Under the pieces are notes generated by a model. The model was not told the DNA's origin and did no database searches. It was given only the letters and a program-made list of their open reading frames with translations. The position numbers and the translations under genes were made by a program. Shown here in pieces: positions 1 to 9,579 of a stretch of 64,000 bases of DNA (its first letter is position 1; every line of letters begins with the position of its first letter). The DNA is from Leadbetterella lacunae (GTDB lineage Bacteria > Bacteroidota > Bacteroidia > Cytophagales > Spirosomataceae). The stretch is taken from NCBI RefSeq assembly GCF_042649125.1, contig NZ_JBHRYQ010000001.1:1116001-1180000 (forward strand). The letters run 5' to 3'.

Positions 1-605
1 TAAATGCAGATAAAGAAATATTAAAAGTTCAGCTTTCGAGAACAGAAATAAGAGCTCCATTCTCAGGAAAGTTAGGATTAAAAAATATATCACTTGGTGC
101 ATATGTAACTCCTGCAAATGTGATTACAACTTTAGTGCAATACAATCCGATTAAAATAGATTTTTCTGTTCCTGAAAAATATTTACCTCAAATAAAACCA
201 GGAAGAAACATCGAGTTTCAAATAGATGGCGAAAATGACAAATTCAGTGCTAGAATTTTGGCCATTGACCCACAAATAGACAACAAACTAAGAACGCTTA
301 CCGTTAGGGCTATCGCTCCAAATGCAAGTAACAGGTTATTGCCAGGTATGTTTATCAAAGTATTACTTAACCTTGGCAGCCAACAATCGATAATGATACC
401 AAGTGAAACCGTTATACCTACTATGGAAGGTAAAAAGGTTTTTGTGAAAAGAAATGGCAAAGCCGAAGAAGTAAATGTAGTTTCTGGCCTAAGAAACGAA
501 AGTAAATTACAGATTTTATCAGGTTTAAATGTAGGTGACTCACTTATTACGAGTGGATTAATGACTTTGAAAACAGGTACAAGCGTATTTACTAAACCCA
601 AATAA
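1..605 (+). CDS. RND efflux periplasmic adaptor subunit (3' part)
   Basis: The reading frame is open to the left window edge (first full codon at base 3), so the N-terminal part of the gene is outside. The visible part starts in the lipoyl/barrel region (RAPFSGKLG) and continues through a beta-barrel and membrane-proximal domain typical of HlyD/MexE-type membrane fusion proteins (LVQYNPIKIDFSVPE, LLPGMFIKVLL, IPSETVIP). Such proteins bridge the inner-membrane RND pump and the outer-membrane TolC channel. It lies 5 nt before the RND pump gene and in the same operon as the TolC gene. The substrate cannot be told from sequence. Confidence 0.93.
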   Translation, partial: NADKEILKVQLSRTEIRAPFSGKLGLKNISLGAYVTPANVITTLVQYNPIKIDFSVPEKYLPQIKPGRNIEFQIDGENDKFSARILAIDPQIDNKLRTLTVRAIAPNASNRLLPGMFIKVLLNLGSQQSIMIPSETVIPTMEGKKVFVKRNGKAEEVNVVSGLRNESKLQILSGLNVGDSLITSGLMTLKTGTSVFTKPK

Positions 606-610
606 AAATT

Positions 611-3600
611 ATGTCAATTTCAACTTTATCAATAAAAAGACCCGTATTAGCAATCGTAATGAATTTGCTGATACTCCTTTTCGGGTTTATTGGATTTCAG
701 TTTTTAGGTGTTAGGGAATACCCTTCTATTGACCCACCAATAGTTAGTGTAAGCACAAGCTATCCTGGTGCCAATGCCGACATCGTGGAATCTCAGATTA
801 CGGAGCCTCTAGAAAAAGCACTTAATAGTGTTGAAGGTATTCGTTCGATAAACTCATCGTCAAACCAAGGAAATTCAAGCATATCCATCGAATTTAATAT
901 CGGTGTTGATATGGAAAAAGCTGCTAACGACGTAAGAGACAAAGTTTCTACGGCGGTTTCTCAACTTCCGAAAGACATCGACGGCCTTCCTACGGTAAGA
1001 AAAGCAGATGCAAACGCCGAAACCATTATTTCTCTATCGCTACAAAGTGATACCAGAAGTATCTTAGAGGTGTCAGATTATGCAGAAAATGTAATTTCAC
1101 CTCGTATGGAAACCATTGAGGGCGTCAGTGAAATCAGAATTTGGGGTTTTAAAAGATACTCAATGCGACTTTGGATGGATCCTGAGAAGATGGTTTCTCT
1201 TAGTGTTACCACTCAAGACGTAAAAACAGCTCTAGATAGAGAAAATGTTGAATTGCCTTCTGGAAAACTTCAAGGCGATAATACAGAGTTAGTAGTTAAA
1301 ACCATCGGTAGGTTTACAAATGCCGAAGACTTTAACAACATGATTGTTAGAAACGTGGGCGAACAAATCGTTAGATTTAAAGATGTGGGTTATGCCGAGA
1401 TTGAATCTGAAAATCAAGAGACTATATTACGCTGGAATGGAATTCCGATGTGTGGAATCGCGATACAACCACAACCAGGAGCCAATTATTTAGATATTGC
1501 AAAAGAAGTTTACATCAGAAAAGCAGAGATAGAAAAAACTCTTCCTCCTGATTATAAACTAGGTACTATTTTAGATTACACGGTATTTGTGAAACAATCG
1601 GTTGAAGAAGTAGCGGAAACACTAATTATAGCAATTATCCTGGTAGTAATCATCATCTTCTTATTCTTCAGAGACTGGATAGTGGCTTTCAGACCACTTA
1701 TTGATATTCCGGTTTCGTTAGTAGGTACATTTTTTATCATGTATCTATTTGGATTCTCCATAAATGTATTGACACTATTGGCTATAGTTTTGGCTACAGG
1801 ACTAGTGGTGGATGACGGTATAGTTGTAACTGAAAACATTTATAAAAAAATAGAAGAAGGTATGAATCCTATTGAAGCAGCTGTAAAAGGCTCGAATGAG
1901 ATCATATTTGCAGTTCTTTCTACTTCCATTACACTAGCGGCGGTGTTTTTACCCGTAATCTTTATGGAAGGTTTCGTTGGTAAATTATTTAGAGAGTTTG
2001 GTGTGGTATTATCTGCTGCGGTTTTGATTTCAGCATTTGTTTCTCTTACGTTAACACCTATGCTAAATGCTTATTTAAATAGAAAAACAACCAAGAAAAC
2101 CAAGTTTTATATCGCTACGGAGCCATTTTTCGAAAAAATGGAATCAAGCTATATGAATAGTTTAAAAAACTTCATTTCTAAAAAATGGCTGGTTGCACCT
2201 ATTTTGGTAGTAGTATTTGGTATGGTTTATTATTTTGGTTCTGAATTAAAATCAGAGTTAGCACCTTTAGACGACAGGAGTAACCTCCAAATAAGCTTTT
2301 TAGGGCCAGAGGGCTCTTCATACGAGTATATGGATAACTATATTCAGAAAGCCGCTAAGATAACCACTGACTCCGTTCCTGAACTAAACGGTATGCTTAC
2401 AGTAACTGCTCCTGGTTTTGCAGGTTCTGGCGGTGCCAATACGGGTTTTGGTAGAGTTACCCTAAAACCAAAAGACAAAAGAAAAAGATCTCAAGAGGAA
2501 GTAGCCGATTATATGACAGGTTTACTGAAAAAACTGCCTGAAGCAAGAGCATTTGTAAACCAACAACAAACTATTGCCGTAAACAAAAGAGGTGGCTTAC
2601 CAGTAGGCTATGTTATTCAAGCTCCAGATTTTGCAAAACTTAGAGAATACCTTCCAAAATTTGTAGAAGAAGTTCAAAAAAACCCAACTTTTACTATTTC
2701 AGATGTGAATCTAAAATTCAGCAAACCTGAACTTTCTATTCAAATTGACAGAGAAAAAGCAAAAAGTATGGGCGTGGCTGTTGCAGACGTAGCACAAACC
2801 ATGCAATTAGCCTTTGCAGGTCAACGATTTAGTTATTTCACAATGAATGGAAGACAATATCAGGTTATCGGTCAGTTTGCAAGAAACGACCGAAATGAGC
2901 CTTTTGACTTAAAAAGTATGTCCGTTAAAAACAATGTTGGCGAACTAGTGCAATTAGATAACATTGTGACAGTTGTAGAAAACAGTAGCCCACCTCAGCT
3001 TTATCACTTTGATAGATATATGAGTGCCACAGTTTCTGCCGGATTAGCTCCTGGAAAAACCATCTCAGACGGAATAGACGCAATGAATAGCATTAGAGAC
3101 AAACTTAACGACGAAAAAATAAAGACGGCGTTAACAGGCTCTTCAAGAGACTTTGCTGAGAGTTCTTCAAATACCTTATTCTCTTTTGGATTAGCCCTGA
3201 TTTTGGTATTTTTAATTTTGGCAGCACAGTTTGAAAGCTTCGTAGATCCATTTATAATCATGATTACGGTTCCATTAGCCATTGCAGGTGCATTGTTATC
3301 GCTTTGGTTATTTGACCAAACACTTAATATATTCAGTCAAATTGGGATGATTATGTTAATTGGCTTGGTTACTAAAAACGGTATCTTGATTGTAGAGTTT
3401 GCAAACCAACTTCGCGAAAAAGGCTTGGAAAAAGTAGACGCGGCCATAGAAGCGGCAACGCTTCGTCTTCGTCCTATTTTGATGACTACCCTTGCTACCA
3501 CATTTGGTGCAATGCCTATCGCACTAGCTTTGGGGGCTGCAGGTTCAAGCAGACGCTCAATGGGAATCGTGGTGATTGGCGGGTTGTTATTATCCTTAAT

Positions 3601-3697
3601 ATTGACCCTTTACGTGATACCAGCCATGTATATTTATTTAAGTAAAAAGAAAAACTTTGAAAGAATGAAAGCCATAGACGAAATGGTGGAAATATAA
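611..3697 (+). CDS. RND multidrug-type efflux pump, AcrB/MexF-like
   Basis: The 1028-residue protein has the usual length and layout of hydrophobe/amphiphile RND pumps: a first membrane helix near residues 11-30, a large periplasmic loop, helices at about 335-500, a second loop and helices at about 860-1010. The proton-relay residues are visible: the Asp pair D401/D402 in GLVVDDGIVV and K922 in GLVTKNGILIVE. It should use the proton gradient to expel drugs or other amphiphiles together with the adaptor before it and the TolC protein after it. No local regulator gene is present in the window. Confidence 0.95.
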   Translation: MSISTLSIKRPVLAIVMNLLILLFGFIGFQFLGVREYPSIDPPIVSVSTSYPGANADIVESQITEPLEKALNSVEGIRSINSSSNQGNSSISIEFNIGVDMEKAANDVRDKVSTAVSQLPKDIDGLPTVRKADANAETIISLSLQSDTRSILEVSDYAENVISPRMETIEGVSEIRIWGFKRYSMRLWMDPEKMVSLSVTTQDVKTALDRENVELPSGKLQGDNTELVVKTIGRFTNAEDFNNMIVRNVGEQIVRFKDVGYAEIESENQETILRWNGIPMCGIAIQPQPGANYLDIAKEVYIRKAEIEKTLPPDYKLGTILDYTVFVKQSVEEVAETLIIAIILVVIIIFLFFRDWIVAFRPLIDIPVSLVGTFFIMYLFGFSINVLTLLAIVLATGLVVDDGIVVTENIYKKIEEGMNPIEAAVKGSNEIIFAVLSTSITLAAVFLPVIFMEGFVGKLFREFGVVLSAAVLISAFVSLTLTPMLNAYLNRKTTKKTKFYIATEPFFEKMESSYMNSLKNFISKKWLVAPILVVVFGMVYYFGSELKSELAPLDDRSNLQISFLGPEGSSYEYMDNYIQKAAKITTDSVPELNGMLTVTAPGFAGSGGANTGFGRVTLKPKDKRKRSQEEVADYMTGLLKKLPEARAFVNQQQTIAVNKRGGLPVGYVIQAPDFAKLREYLPKFVEEVQKNPTFTISDVNLKFSKPELSIQIDREKAKSMGVAVADVAQTMQLAFAGQRFSYFTMNGRQYQVIGQFARNDRNEPFDLKSMSVKNNVGELVQLDNIVTVVENSSPPQLYHFDRYMSATVSAGLAPGKTISDGIDAMNSIRDKLNDEKIKTALTGSSRDFAESSSNTLFSFGLALILVFLILAAQFESFVDPFIIMITVPLAIAGALLSLWLFDQTLNIFSQIGMIMLIGLVTKNGILIVEFANQLREKGLEKVDAAIEAATLRLRPILMTTLATTFGAMPIALALGAAGSSRRSMGIVVIGGLLLSLILTLYVIPAMYIYLSKKKNFERMKAIDEMVEI

Positions 3698-3708
3698 GAT
3701 AAACCCAA

Positions 3709-5007
3709 ATGAAAAAAATACCTATTTTAATTATATTATTACTGAATAGTCCACTCATTTTTTCTCAGACTATGCTTTCTTTAGAGGAAGCACAGTCTAT
3801 CGCAATGGAAAACAACTGGGGACTAAAAGTTTCGCAAAAACAAATAGAAGCAGCAGATAACCGAATATTTAAAGCAAATGCTGGCTATTCGCCGGTCATA
3901 GACTGGAATACAAGTTACAGTGGCTCCTTTAATCAGGTAAACCAAAAGTTCTTTGATGGCCGAAGTGTTCAAAGATTTGGTACCTCCATTACACCGAACA
4001 CTAATTTGAGCTTAGCCTGGACTTTATATGATGGTAGAAGAATGCAAGCAGTGTATTCGAGATTAAACTCTCAGGGCCAACAAAGTAGAATTCAGAATCA
4101 ACTATTGGTTCAAAATACGCTTAGTAATGTTATGCAAGCCTATTACGATATTCAAAGACTTCAGCAGTCCAAATCATATTTAGAAGTAATAATCGGATAT
4201 TACGAAGAAAGGCTAAAAATAACGGAGGAGCGTTGGCAAATTGGTAGAGGGTCTAAGTTAGACTTTTTACAATCCAAAACTGATTATAGCACCCAAAAAG
4301 CGAATTTGGTAAATACGCTTAATGAATTAAAAGGAGCTAAAATCCGATTGAACGGTTTGTTGGCAAGAGACCCAAAAACAGAATTTGAAGTAAATGATCT
4401 TTCGGGATACACGAATTCAGATAACCTAGAAATTCTACTTGAAAATGCTCGTATGAAAAATCAAGAGTATTTATTATTAAAGAAAAGCGAAGAAATCAAT
4501 TTATTGAACCAGAAAGAAGCAAAGTCATTTAAACTTCCAAGAGTCGGTCTTACTTCTTCGTTTGGATATAATTTTAATACCAACAACGCAGGCTTAATCA
4601 CTTTTAATCAAAGTGTTGGGCTTAATACTGGTATAACGGCAACTTGGCGGGTATTTGATGGGCAATTGAATAATCGGAACATTCAATTGGCAAAAATCAA
4701 TGGTGAAATTATTAAAGTTCAAAAAGAAGAATGGTTAAATAATATTGAGATGGACATAACAACTGCATATTATCAAAACCAAAACGATGAAACTTTACTT
4801 AAACTTGAACTTGAAAACAAGGCACTAGCTGAAGAAAACTTAGAAATATCGCTTGAAAAGTTTAAACTTGGAGCATCTACCATTTTAGAATTGAACGATG
4901 CTCAAACCAGGTTTAACAACGCCCTAAGTAGACTTGTAAACGCACAATATAACGTAAAAATATCAGCACTAGAATTGCTTAGACTAAGTGGTCAACTGGC
5001 CCAATAA
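3709..5007 (+). CDS. TolC family outer-membrane efflux protein
   Basis: This 432-residue protein starts with a signal peptide (MKKIPILIILLL..., cleavage near FSQ) and has two coiled-coil outer-membrane efflux repeats, each with a hydrophilic helical hairpin (for example WQIGRGSKLDFLQSKTDY and KFKLGASTILELNDAQTR). It would form the outer-membrane duct of the RND efflux complex encoded just before it, 11 nt away. The TAA stop abuts the stop codon of the convergent pxpA gene without any gap. Confidence 0.94.
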   Translation: MKKIPILIILLLNSPLIFSQTMLSLEEAQSIAMENNWGLKVSQKQIEAADNRIFKANAGYSPVIDWNTSYSGSFNQVNQKFFDGRSVQRFGTSITPNTNLSLAWTLYDGRRMQAVYSRLNSQGQQSRIQNQLLVQNTLSNVMQAYYDIQRLQQSKSYLEVIIGYYEERLKITEERWQIGRGSKLDFLQSKTDYSTQKANLVNTLNELKGAKIRLNGLLARDPKTEFEVNDLSGYTNSDNLEILLENARMKNQEYLLLKKSEEINLLNQKEAKSFKLPRVGLTSSFGYNFNTNNAGLITFNQSVGLNTGITATWRVFDGQLNNRNIQLAKINGEIIKVQKEEWLNNIEMDITTAYYQNQNDETLLKLELENKALAEENLEISLEKFKLGASTILELNDAQTRFNNALSRLVNAQYNVKISALELLRLSGQLAQ

Positions 5008-5733
5008 TTAGTTTTTTAGGGTTTGCCATATAACTTTGGCAAACTCTAAAGCATTTGGCGTATCTCCATGAATGCACAAAGTATCTACATTAAGTTTTAT
5101 TTTTTGACCAGTTAAACTAATAACTGAGCTCTCATTTTTCAAAAGCAAAATCTGCTTTTTCAATTTTTCTTCAGATTCAATTACAGCTCCCTTAATATGC
5201 CTTGGAGACAAATTTCCATCAGACAAATAAGTTCTATCTGCGAAACCTTCTTGACAAACAGTTAGGCCCATATTTTGAGCTATCGAAACACTCAAACTTC
5301 CGCTTAAAGTAAACAGTTTCAGTTTTGGATTTATCGAAAGCAAAGCCTCGCATATGGCTTCGGAATAATCCACTCTATTTGCGGCCATGTTATACAATGC
5401 ACCGTGAGGTTTTACGTGATTTACAACTAAACCTTGATTTTCTACCACCTCTTGCAAAGTCAATACTTGTTTTTTGACCAAATCGAAAACTGCTTTCTTT
5501 GAAAGTTCCATATTTTTTCTTCCAAAATTCGCTTTGTCTTCAAATCCAGGATGTGCCCCTATTTTTAGGCCTTTCATACCGGCTTTTTTTACTATTTCGG
5601 TCATTATGTGGGCATCACCTGCATGTCCGCCACAGGCTACGTTAATCACGTCTACAAATTCCATTAACTCAAAATCCAAACCTGAATTTAGAGCTTCAAT
5701 ATTTTCTCCTAAGTCGCAGTTTATTTCTATCAT
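5008..5733 (-). CDS. pxpA: 5-oxoprolinase subunit PxpA (LamB/YcsF family)
   Basis: The 241-residue protein is a full-length LamB/YcsF family member with the N-terminal signature INCDLGEN, then FVDVINVACGGHAGD and KIGAHPGFED. PxpA works with PxpB and PxpC in ATP-dependent cleavage of 5-oxoproline (pyroglutamate) to glutamate, clearing a damage product of glutamine and glutathione metabolism. It is the last gene of a minus-strand operon, and its start overlaps the end of pxpC by 4 nt. Its 3' end encodes a strong hairpin (5015-5050) facing the tolC gene. Confidence 0.95.
   Translation of the reverse strand: MIEINCDLGENIEALNSGLDFELMEFVDVINVACGGHAGDAHIMTEIVKKAGMKGLKIGAHPGFEDKANFGRKNMELSKKAVFDLVKKQVLTLQEVVENQGLVVNHVKPHGALYNMAANRVDYSEAICEALLSINPKLKLFTLSGSLSVSIAQNMGLTVCQEGFADRTYLSDGNLSPRHIKGAVIESEEKLKKQILLLKNESSVISLTGQKIKLNVDTLCIHGDTPNALEFAKVIWQTLKN
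5015..5050. terminator. Hairpin at convergent tolC/pxpA ends, possible bidirectional terminator
   Basis: A 14-bp inverted repeat with one mismatch (5015-5028 and 5037-5050) and an 8-nt loop lies inside the last codons of pxpA, a few bases past the tolC stop. Neither side has a clear U-run right after the stem, so it is not a classical intrinsic terminator. It may stop or protect transcript ends from both directions. Confidence 0.35.
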
Positions 5734-6641
5734 TTCACATTAATTTTCAAACTAGCTTCTACTTGCTTCAAAAAAAGATTTTGATCATTTATTAAATCAA
5801 ATGCCTGATCTAAAGTTATTATCTCAAAATAAAAGCTTTGACCAGAACCCATCTGAGCTAAGTAAGGTAAATCAGCTTGTGCCACAAAACCAATTACTGG
5901 ATAACCGCCTGTGGTTTGAGAATCCGCCATTAATACGATCAGTTGCCCATTAGGAAGGCATTGAATAGAACCAAAACCTACCCCAAACGAAATTTTTTCC
6001 TTTAGATTTAAAAAACTAAGCGATGGCCCAGAAAGCTTATATCCCATTCTATTGCTTTCGTTTTGAATTACAAAATTATTCTTACAAAAAACAGCTTCTA
6101 AACTATTATTTGATATTGATTCAGCAAGCACAATTCTAATTATTTTTCTAAAGAAAGAATCATTTCTAAAAATACCTAAATTACTATTTTTTCTACTATC
6201 ATGCTTATTTAGCAAAATCGCCGATTCCATTTTTTGAAATCCAATTTGTAAATTAGTGGCTGCAGAATTTTGCCATTTAGGCAAATCAAAACCACCTTTT
6301 ACACCCAAATAGCATCTTTGACCAAAACTCCACTTCGAAAAACTTAAAACATCTCCCTTTTGAGCACCATATTGTTTTAAATGTAAAATCTCTTTCCCAT
6401 TGAGTAAACAACCAAAATCAGCTCCAGAGATAGCAAAAACACATGTTTCTTCAAATTCAAAGACTGGAGCAGGAAAATGCATTTCTATAGCCGTCTCATT
6501 CTCGGTATTTTGTAAAATCAGATTTAATAACTTAAAACTATACACATCCATTGCTCCACCCACATTTACACCTTTTGACCTAGAATTTGCCCTTCCTAGA
6601 TCTTGAAATGTAGATAAAACTCCTTTTTTAATGACTTTCAT
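5730..6641 (-). CDS. pxpC: 5-oxoprolinase subunit PxpC (KipA, biotin-dependent carboxyltransferase fold)
   Basis: The 303-residue protein carries the family's N-terminal motif (GVLSTFQDLGR), the GAMDVYSFKLLN segment and the C-terminal QTTGGYPVIGFVA and DLPYLAQMGSGQ motifs of the KipA/AHS2 domain. With PxpB it forms a complex homologous to the urea carboxylase carboxyltransferase region, and it acts with PxpA on 5-oxoproline. It overlaps both neighbours by 4 nt, indicating translational coupling in the order pxpB-pxpC-pxpA. Confidence 0.94.
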   Translation of the reverse strand: MKVIKKGVLSTFQDLGRANSRSKGVNVGGAMDVYSFKLLNLILQNTENETAIEMHFPAPVFEFEETCVFAISGADFGCLLNGKEILHLKQYGAQKGDVLSFSKWSFGQRCYLGVKGGFDLPKWQNSAATNLQIGFQKMESAILLNKHDSRKNSNLGIFRNDSFFRKIIRIVLAESISNNSLEAVFCKNNFVIQNESNRMGYKLSGPSLSFLNLKEKISFGVGFGSIQCLPNGQLIVLMADSQTTGGYPVIGFVAQADLPYLAQMGSGQSFYFEIITLDQAFDLINDQNLFLKQVEASLKINVK

Positions 6642-7306
6642 ACCCTATTTGCAACAAATGTTAGCGTATCTCCTACTTCCAATACAGCCGGGTTTTCAAA
6701 TGAAAAAAGCTCAAAGTCGGTATGACCAATAATTTGCCACCCACCCGGACTATTATGTGGATAAATACCCGTTTGGTAGCCACCAATGCCAACACTTCCT
6801 TTATTTATGATAGTTGGCACAGTGCTTTTTCGAGGCACAAAAAGGCGAGTATCCATTCCTAACAAATATGGAAAACCCGGTAAAAAACCGATTGCAGCAA
6901 CTGTGTAAATGGGCTTTGTATGAAATTCTATTATCTGTTGGATAGACAATTTGGTGTAGGCAGAAACAAACTTTAAATCATCCCCTCTATAGTCCACTAA
7001 TACTGAATGATGTTTGGTTTTACTTACTGCTTCGGAATGGTTTATATTTCCCCAAATTTCCTTTAAATAATTCTGAATAGCTAAAAGGTCATTTTTTGTT
7101 TGAATAAACTCTTTTTTTAAATAAAAACTAATCGAATTATAAGAAACAACCGTATCTCTTAGCCATTTTGGCTTTAATTCTTGAATACTTTGGTGGAAAC
7201 CAATTACCTTTTTATGGGTTTCTAAGTCTAATTTCTCTTCAAAAAACACCCCAAAACTATACTCAGATAAAATTAAAAACGTAAAAGGCTCAGTTTGAAA
7301 ATCCAT
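6638..7306 (-). CDS. pxpB: 5-oxoprolinase subunit PxpB (KipI family)
   Basis: The 222-residue protein has the AHS1/KipI domain: a variable N-terminal half, then VDYRGDDL, AAIGFLPGFPYLLG, VPRKSTVP, GSVGIGGYQTGIYP and NSPGGWQIIGHT. These loops are the family hallmark. It pairs with PxpC to give the ATP-dependent part of 5-oxoprolinase. In B. subtilis the homologue was first described as an inhibitor of the kinase KinA, but with pxpC and pxpA adjacent the metabolic role is the better call. It starts 2 nt after the upstream secreted-protein gene. Confidence 0.94.
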   Translation of the reverse strand: MDFQTEPFTFLILSEYSFGVFFEEKLDLETHKKVIGFHQSIQELKPKWLRDTVVSYNSISFYLKKEFIQTKNDLLAIQNYLKEIWGNINHSEAVSKTKHHSVLVDYRGDDLKFVSAYTKLSIQQIIEFHTKPIYTVAAIGFLPGFPYLLGMDTRLFVPRKSTVPTIINKGSVGIGGYQTGIYPHNSPGGWQIIGHTDFELFSFENPAVLEVGDTLTFVANRV

Positions 7307-7308
7307 GG

Positions 7309-8976
7309 CTATTTCAAAATTAGTTTTTTTGTCTGCCTTTTAGTGTTGTTTAATATTTCAACTATAAGCAGTTGACTATTCTGATTTTTCTCAAGGTAAA
7401 TGGTCTTCTCTAATTCTTTTACCTTTATTTGCTGATTTTCAGAATACATCGTTTTTCCATCCACCGTTTTTATTGAAATTTCTAAATTCCCAGACTCCAA
7501 ATTGCTTAGAGATAAATTAATTAGCCCTTCACTTGGATTAGGATAAACTTGCAGTGTTTCAGGTTCTTTTTCTGTAGCTGTGGCTAAGTTTACATCATAC
7601 ATACACATATAAATCTCATAGCCTTTCAGCGAAATTTCCTTTGAAAAATTATTATAATTCATTTTCAGAGTTACCACATCGTCTGCTGATTTGGCATGGG
7701 GATTTTGTGCAGCTACTAGCATTTTGCCATCTTTATAAACTCCCCTCCAAATTGGTAATTTGTTTTCGTTATAATCACGAGCCGAAATAGCCTCAACTAG
7801 CTGATAATTGCCTTCAAACATCTGTTTGTATTGCGAAACTCTGTAAAGGCCTTTCGTGAAATATTCATAATTGGAAAGATCTTCTTTTTCGGTTAAAATT
7901 CCGGTTTGCTCCCATAACCAAATGCCTTTAGCACCTCCAAAAAATGGAAAAATACCACAAGCCTCAGCCATCCATGGTTTTATGGGTTTATGAATAAAGT
8001 CTTTGTTATAGCTATATTTCAGCCAAACAAAAAGTATCAATTCTTTATCTGTCCATGCCCTGTTAGCTTCACATTGAAACAAAAGGTAAGACAAATATTC
8101 AGGAGCAAATATATGCGGATAATCATAGTAAAAATATGCCGAAGGCGTCATGTGTGTTTGCAAATTATACACCTCACCTCCTATTTTATTATTGGCAAAA
8201 TCAAAAGTTAAATAATTAGTCTCTGCTATTTCAGTTTTCCATTCTTCCCACGAGTTTCCTTGAATATTTATAAATGTATTCAATATTGGGCTATCCGTAT
8301 ACGAACTTATTATTGAGGTATTTGCCGATAATTCTTTAGTGGCATATCTCATGGCTTCCGCGTATCGGTTTTGAAGCTCTTTTTTATATGCTAAAATAAA
8401 GTTCTGATCGCTAAGTGCTTTTATATCAGCAGGAATGGTGCTACTTGTTTTTAAAAGTAAAATAGAGTCATTTGATTTTATTTGCCTTTCTATATCAAAA
8501 ACAAGCATATCAGTCTCTATTTTATCTGGACTTTGAGTATCCGATCTCATTTTGCCCAAATTCCAATCCCAGTGGTTTTTATATACTTGCAAATCATTCC
8601 CCCACGGATTCTTTTGTGTTTCCCAAGGCTGATTATTACCCGGAAAAGCGACTCCATAGTAAATATATGCCCTGTTTTTGACAGGCAAAAGCCATAGGTA
8701 ATTTGGATTTGAAAAATGCGTGTATCCCCTTTTTAACATTGTCTGGTAGTCAGAAAACTGAGGTCCGCCACCATAAATCACTTTAAAAGGTAAAGTAAAC
8801 TCCGGAAATTGTTTCCAATTAATATATCCCAATTGGCTCGGAGTTTGAAAAATAAAGTCGGGGTTTGGCCCACAAATTTGTGAATTTGCTAACTTCGAAG
8901 AAAAAATAAAAAAAGTGGCAATGAGAATCACATTAAAAATCATTCCTGAGCTAAACTTTCTTATTTTTGCAATCAT
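7309..8976 (-). CDS. Secreted protein of unknown function with T9SS C-terminal sorting domain
   Basis: The 555-residue protein has an N-terminal signal peptide (hydrophobic FNVILIATFFIFSS, cleavage near NSQ; M12 is an alternative start). Its last about 80 residues begin VYPNPSEG and end in a basic tail (KKLILK), which is a type IX secretion type A sorting domain. The body is rich in Trp and Tyr and contains ETDMLVFDIE and GAKGIWLWEQTG segments that resemble a secreted glycoside-hydrolase-like barrel, but I do not recognise the family. It is the first gene of the operon with pxpB-pxpC-pxpA, only 2 nt upstream of pxpB. Confidence 0.8.
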   Translation of the reverse strand: MIAKIRKFSSGMIFNVILIATFFIFSSKLANSQICGPNPDFIFQTPSQLGYINWKQFPEFTLPFKVIYGGGPQFSDYQTMLKRGYTHFSNPNYLWLLPVKNRAYIYYGVAFPGNNQPWETQKNPWGNDLQVYKNHWDWNLGKMRSDTQSPDKIETDMLVFDIERQIKSNDSILLLKTSSTIPADIKALSDQNFILAYKKELQNRYAEAMRYATKELSANTSIISSYTDSPILNTFINIQGNSWEEWKTEIAETNYLTFDFANNKIGGEVYNLQTHMTPSAYFYYDYPHIFAPEYLSYLLFQCEANRAWTDKELILFVWLKYSYNKDFIHKPIKPWMAEACGIFPFFGGAKGIWLWEQTGILTEKEDLSNYEYFTKGLYRVSQYKQMFEGNYQLVEAISARDYNENKLPIWRGVYKDGKMLVAAQNPHAKSADDVVTLKMNYNNFSKEISLKGYEIYMCMYDVNLATATEKEPETLQVYPNPSEGLINLSLSNLESGNLEISIKTVDGKTMYSENQQIKVKELEKTIYLEKNQNSQLLIVEILNNTKRQTKKLILK

Positions 8977-9001
8977 ATTATATATTCTTAAGCGTTAGAT
9001 A

Positions 9002-9009
9002 CAAAAATA
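9002..9009 (-). promoter_or_regulatory. -7 element TATTTTTG for the T9SS-pxp operon
   Basis: On the minus strand TATTTTTG fits the Bacteroidota -7 consensus TAnnTTTG and lies about 25 nt before the start of the secreted-protein gene. No clear -33 TTTG is visible, so support rests on the -7 element and position. Confidence 0.4.
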
Positions 9010-9020
9010 ATTTATTATTA

Positions 9021-9464
9021 ATGAAAAATATCATCCTTATATTGTGTATTTCGGTTTTCATATTTTCTTGCAAAGACAAATCTGGTGTTACACCTACCAA
9101 AACCACTGCCGAAGTTTTAGTACAAAACAGCTGGCAATTAGATAGATATTCAGATGAAAATGGAAAAACGATCTCAAATTCGTCTTTGAATATTCAGGCT
9201 TTAGCACTTTATGGTCTTATTTTCGAATTTAGGGCCAATCAGGAAACTAGAGCGTCGGATAAACTGACCAAAAATATAGTTAACAAAGGCACTTGGGCGT
9301 TAAATGCTGACAGCACTCAAATGAAAATCAATATCGATGGCTTTAATGGTAACTTTGGAATAGTGTCTGCTGTTCAGGGAAAGTTAATTTTAAATTCTGG
9401 AACTGATGGTTTTTTAAGTGGTGTAGGCTCAAATATTAGATTAGAGTTTTCAGAATCTAAGTAA
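9021..9464 (+). CDS. Lipocalin-like lipoprotein
   Basis: The ATG at 9021 is chosen because it gives a clean lipoprotein signal (MKNIILILCISVFIFSC) with the lipid-attached Cys at residue 16; the frame extends upstream but without a signal. The mature part is about 130 residues and has the W...G.W.l.ad pattern (SWQLDRYSDENG, KGTWALNADSTQMKI) of small lipocalin-like proteins common in Bacteroidota. Its ligand is unknown. It is transcribed divergently from the T9SS-pxp operon. Confidence 0.8.
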   Translation: MKNIILILCISVFIFSCKDKSGVTPTKTTAEVLVQNSWQLDRYSDENGKTISNSSLNIQALALYGLIFEFRANQETRASDKLTKNIVNKGTWALNADSTQMKINIDGFNGNFGIVSAVQGKLILNSGTDGFLSGVGSNIRLEFSESK

Positions 9465-9579
9465 TTTGAAATAGTTTTCAGTCCAAAAGAAAAAAACATT
9501 TTGTAGTGGTTTCGAAAAGGTTCATTTTTCGAGTAAAATTTCAGTATATTTATACCTAAATTGTTGAATAAAATACTTA

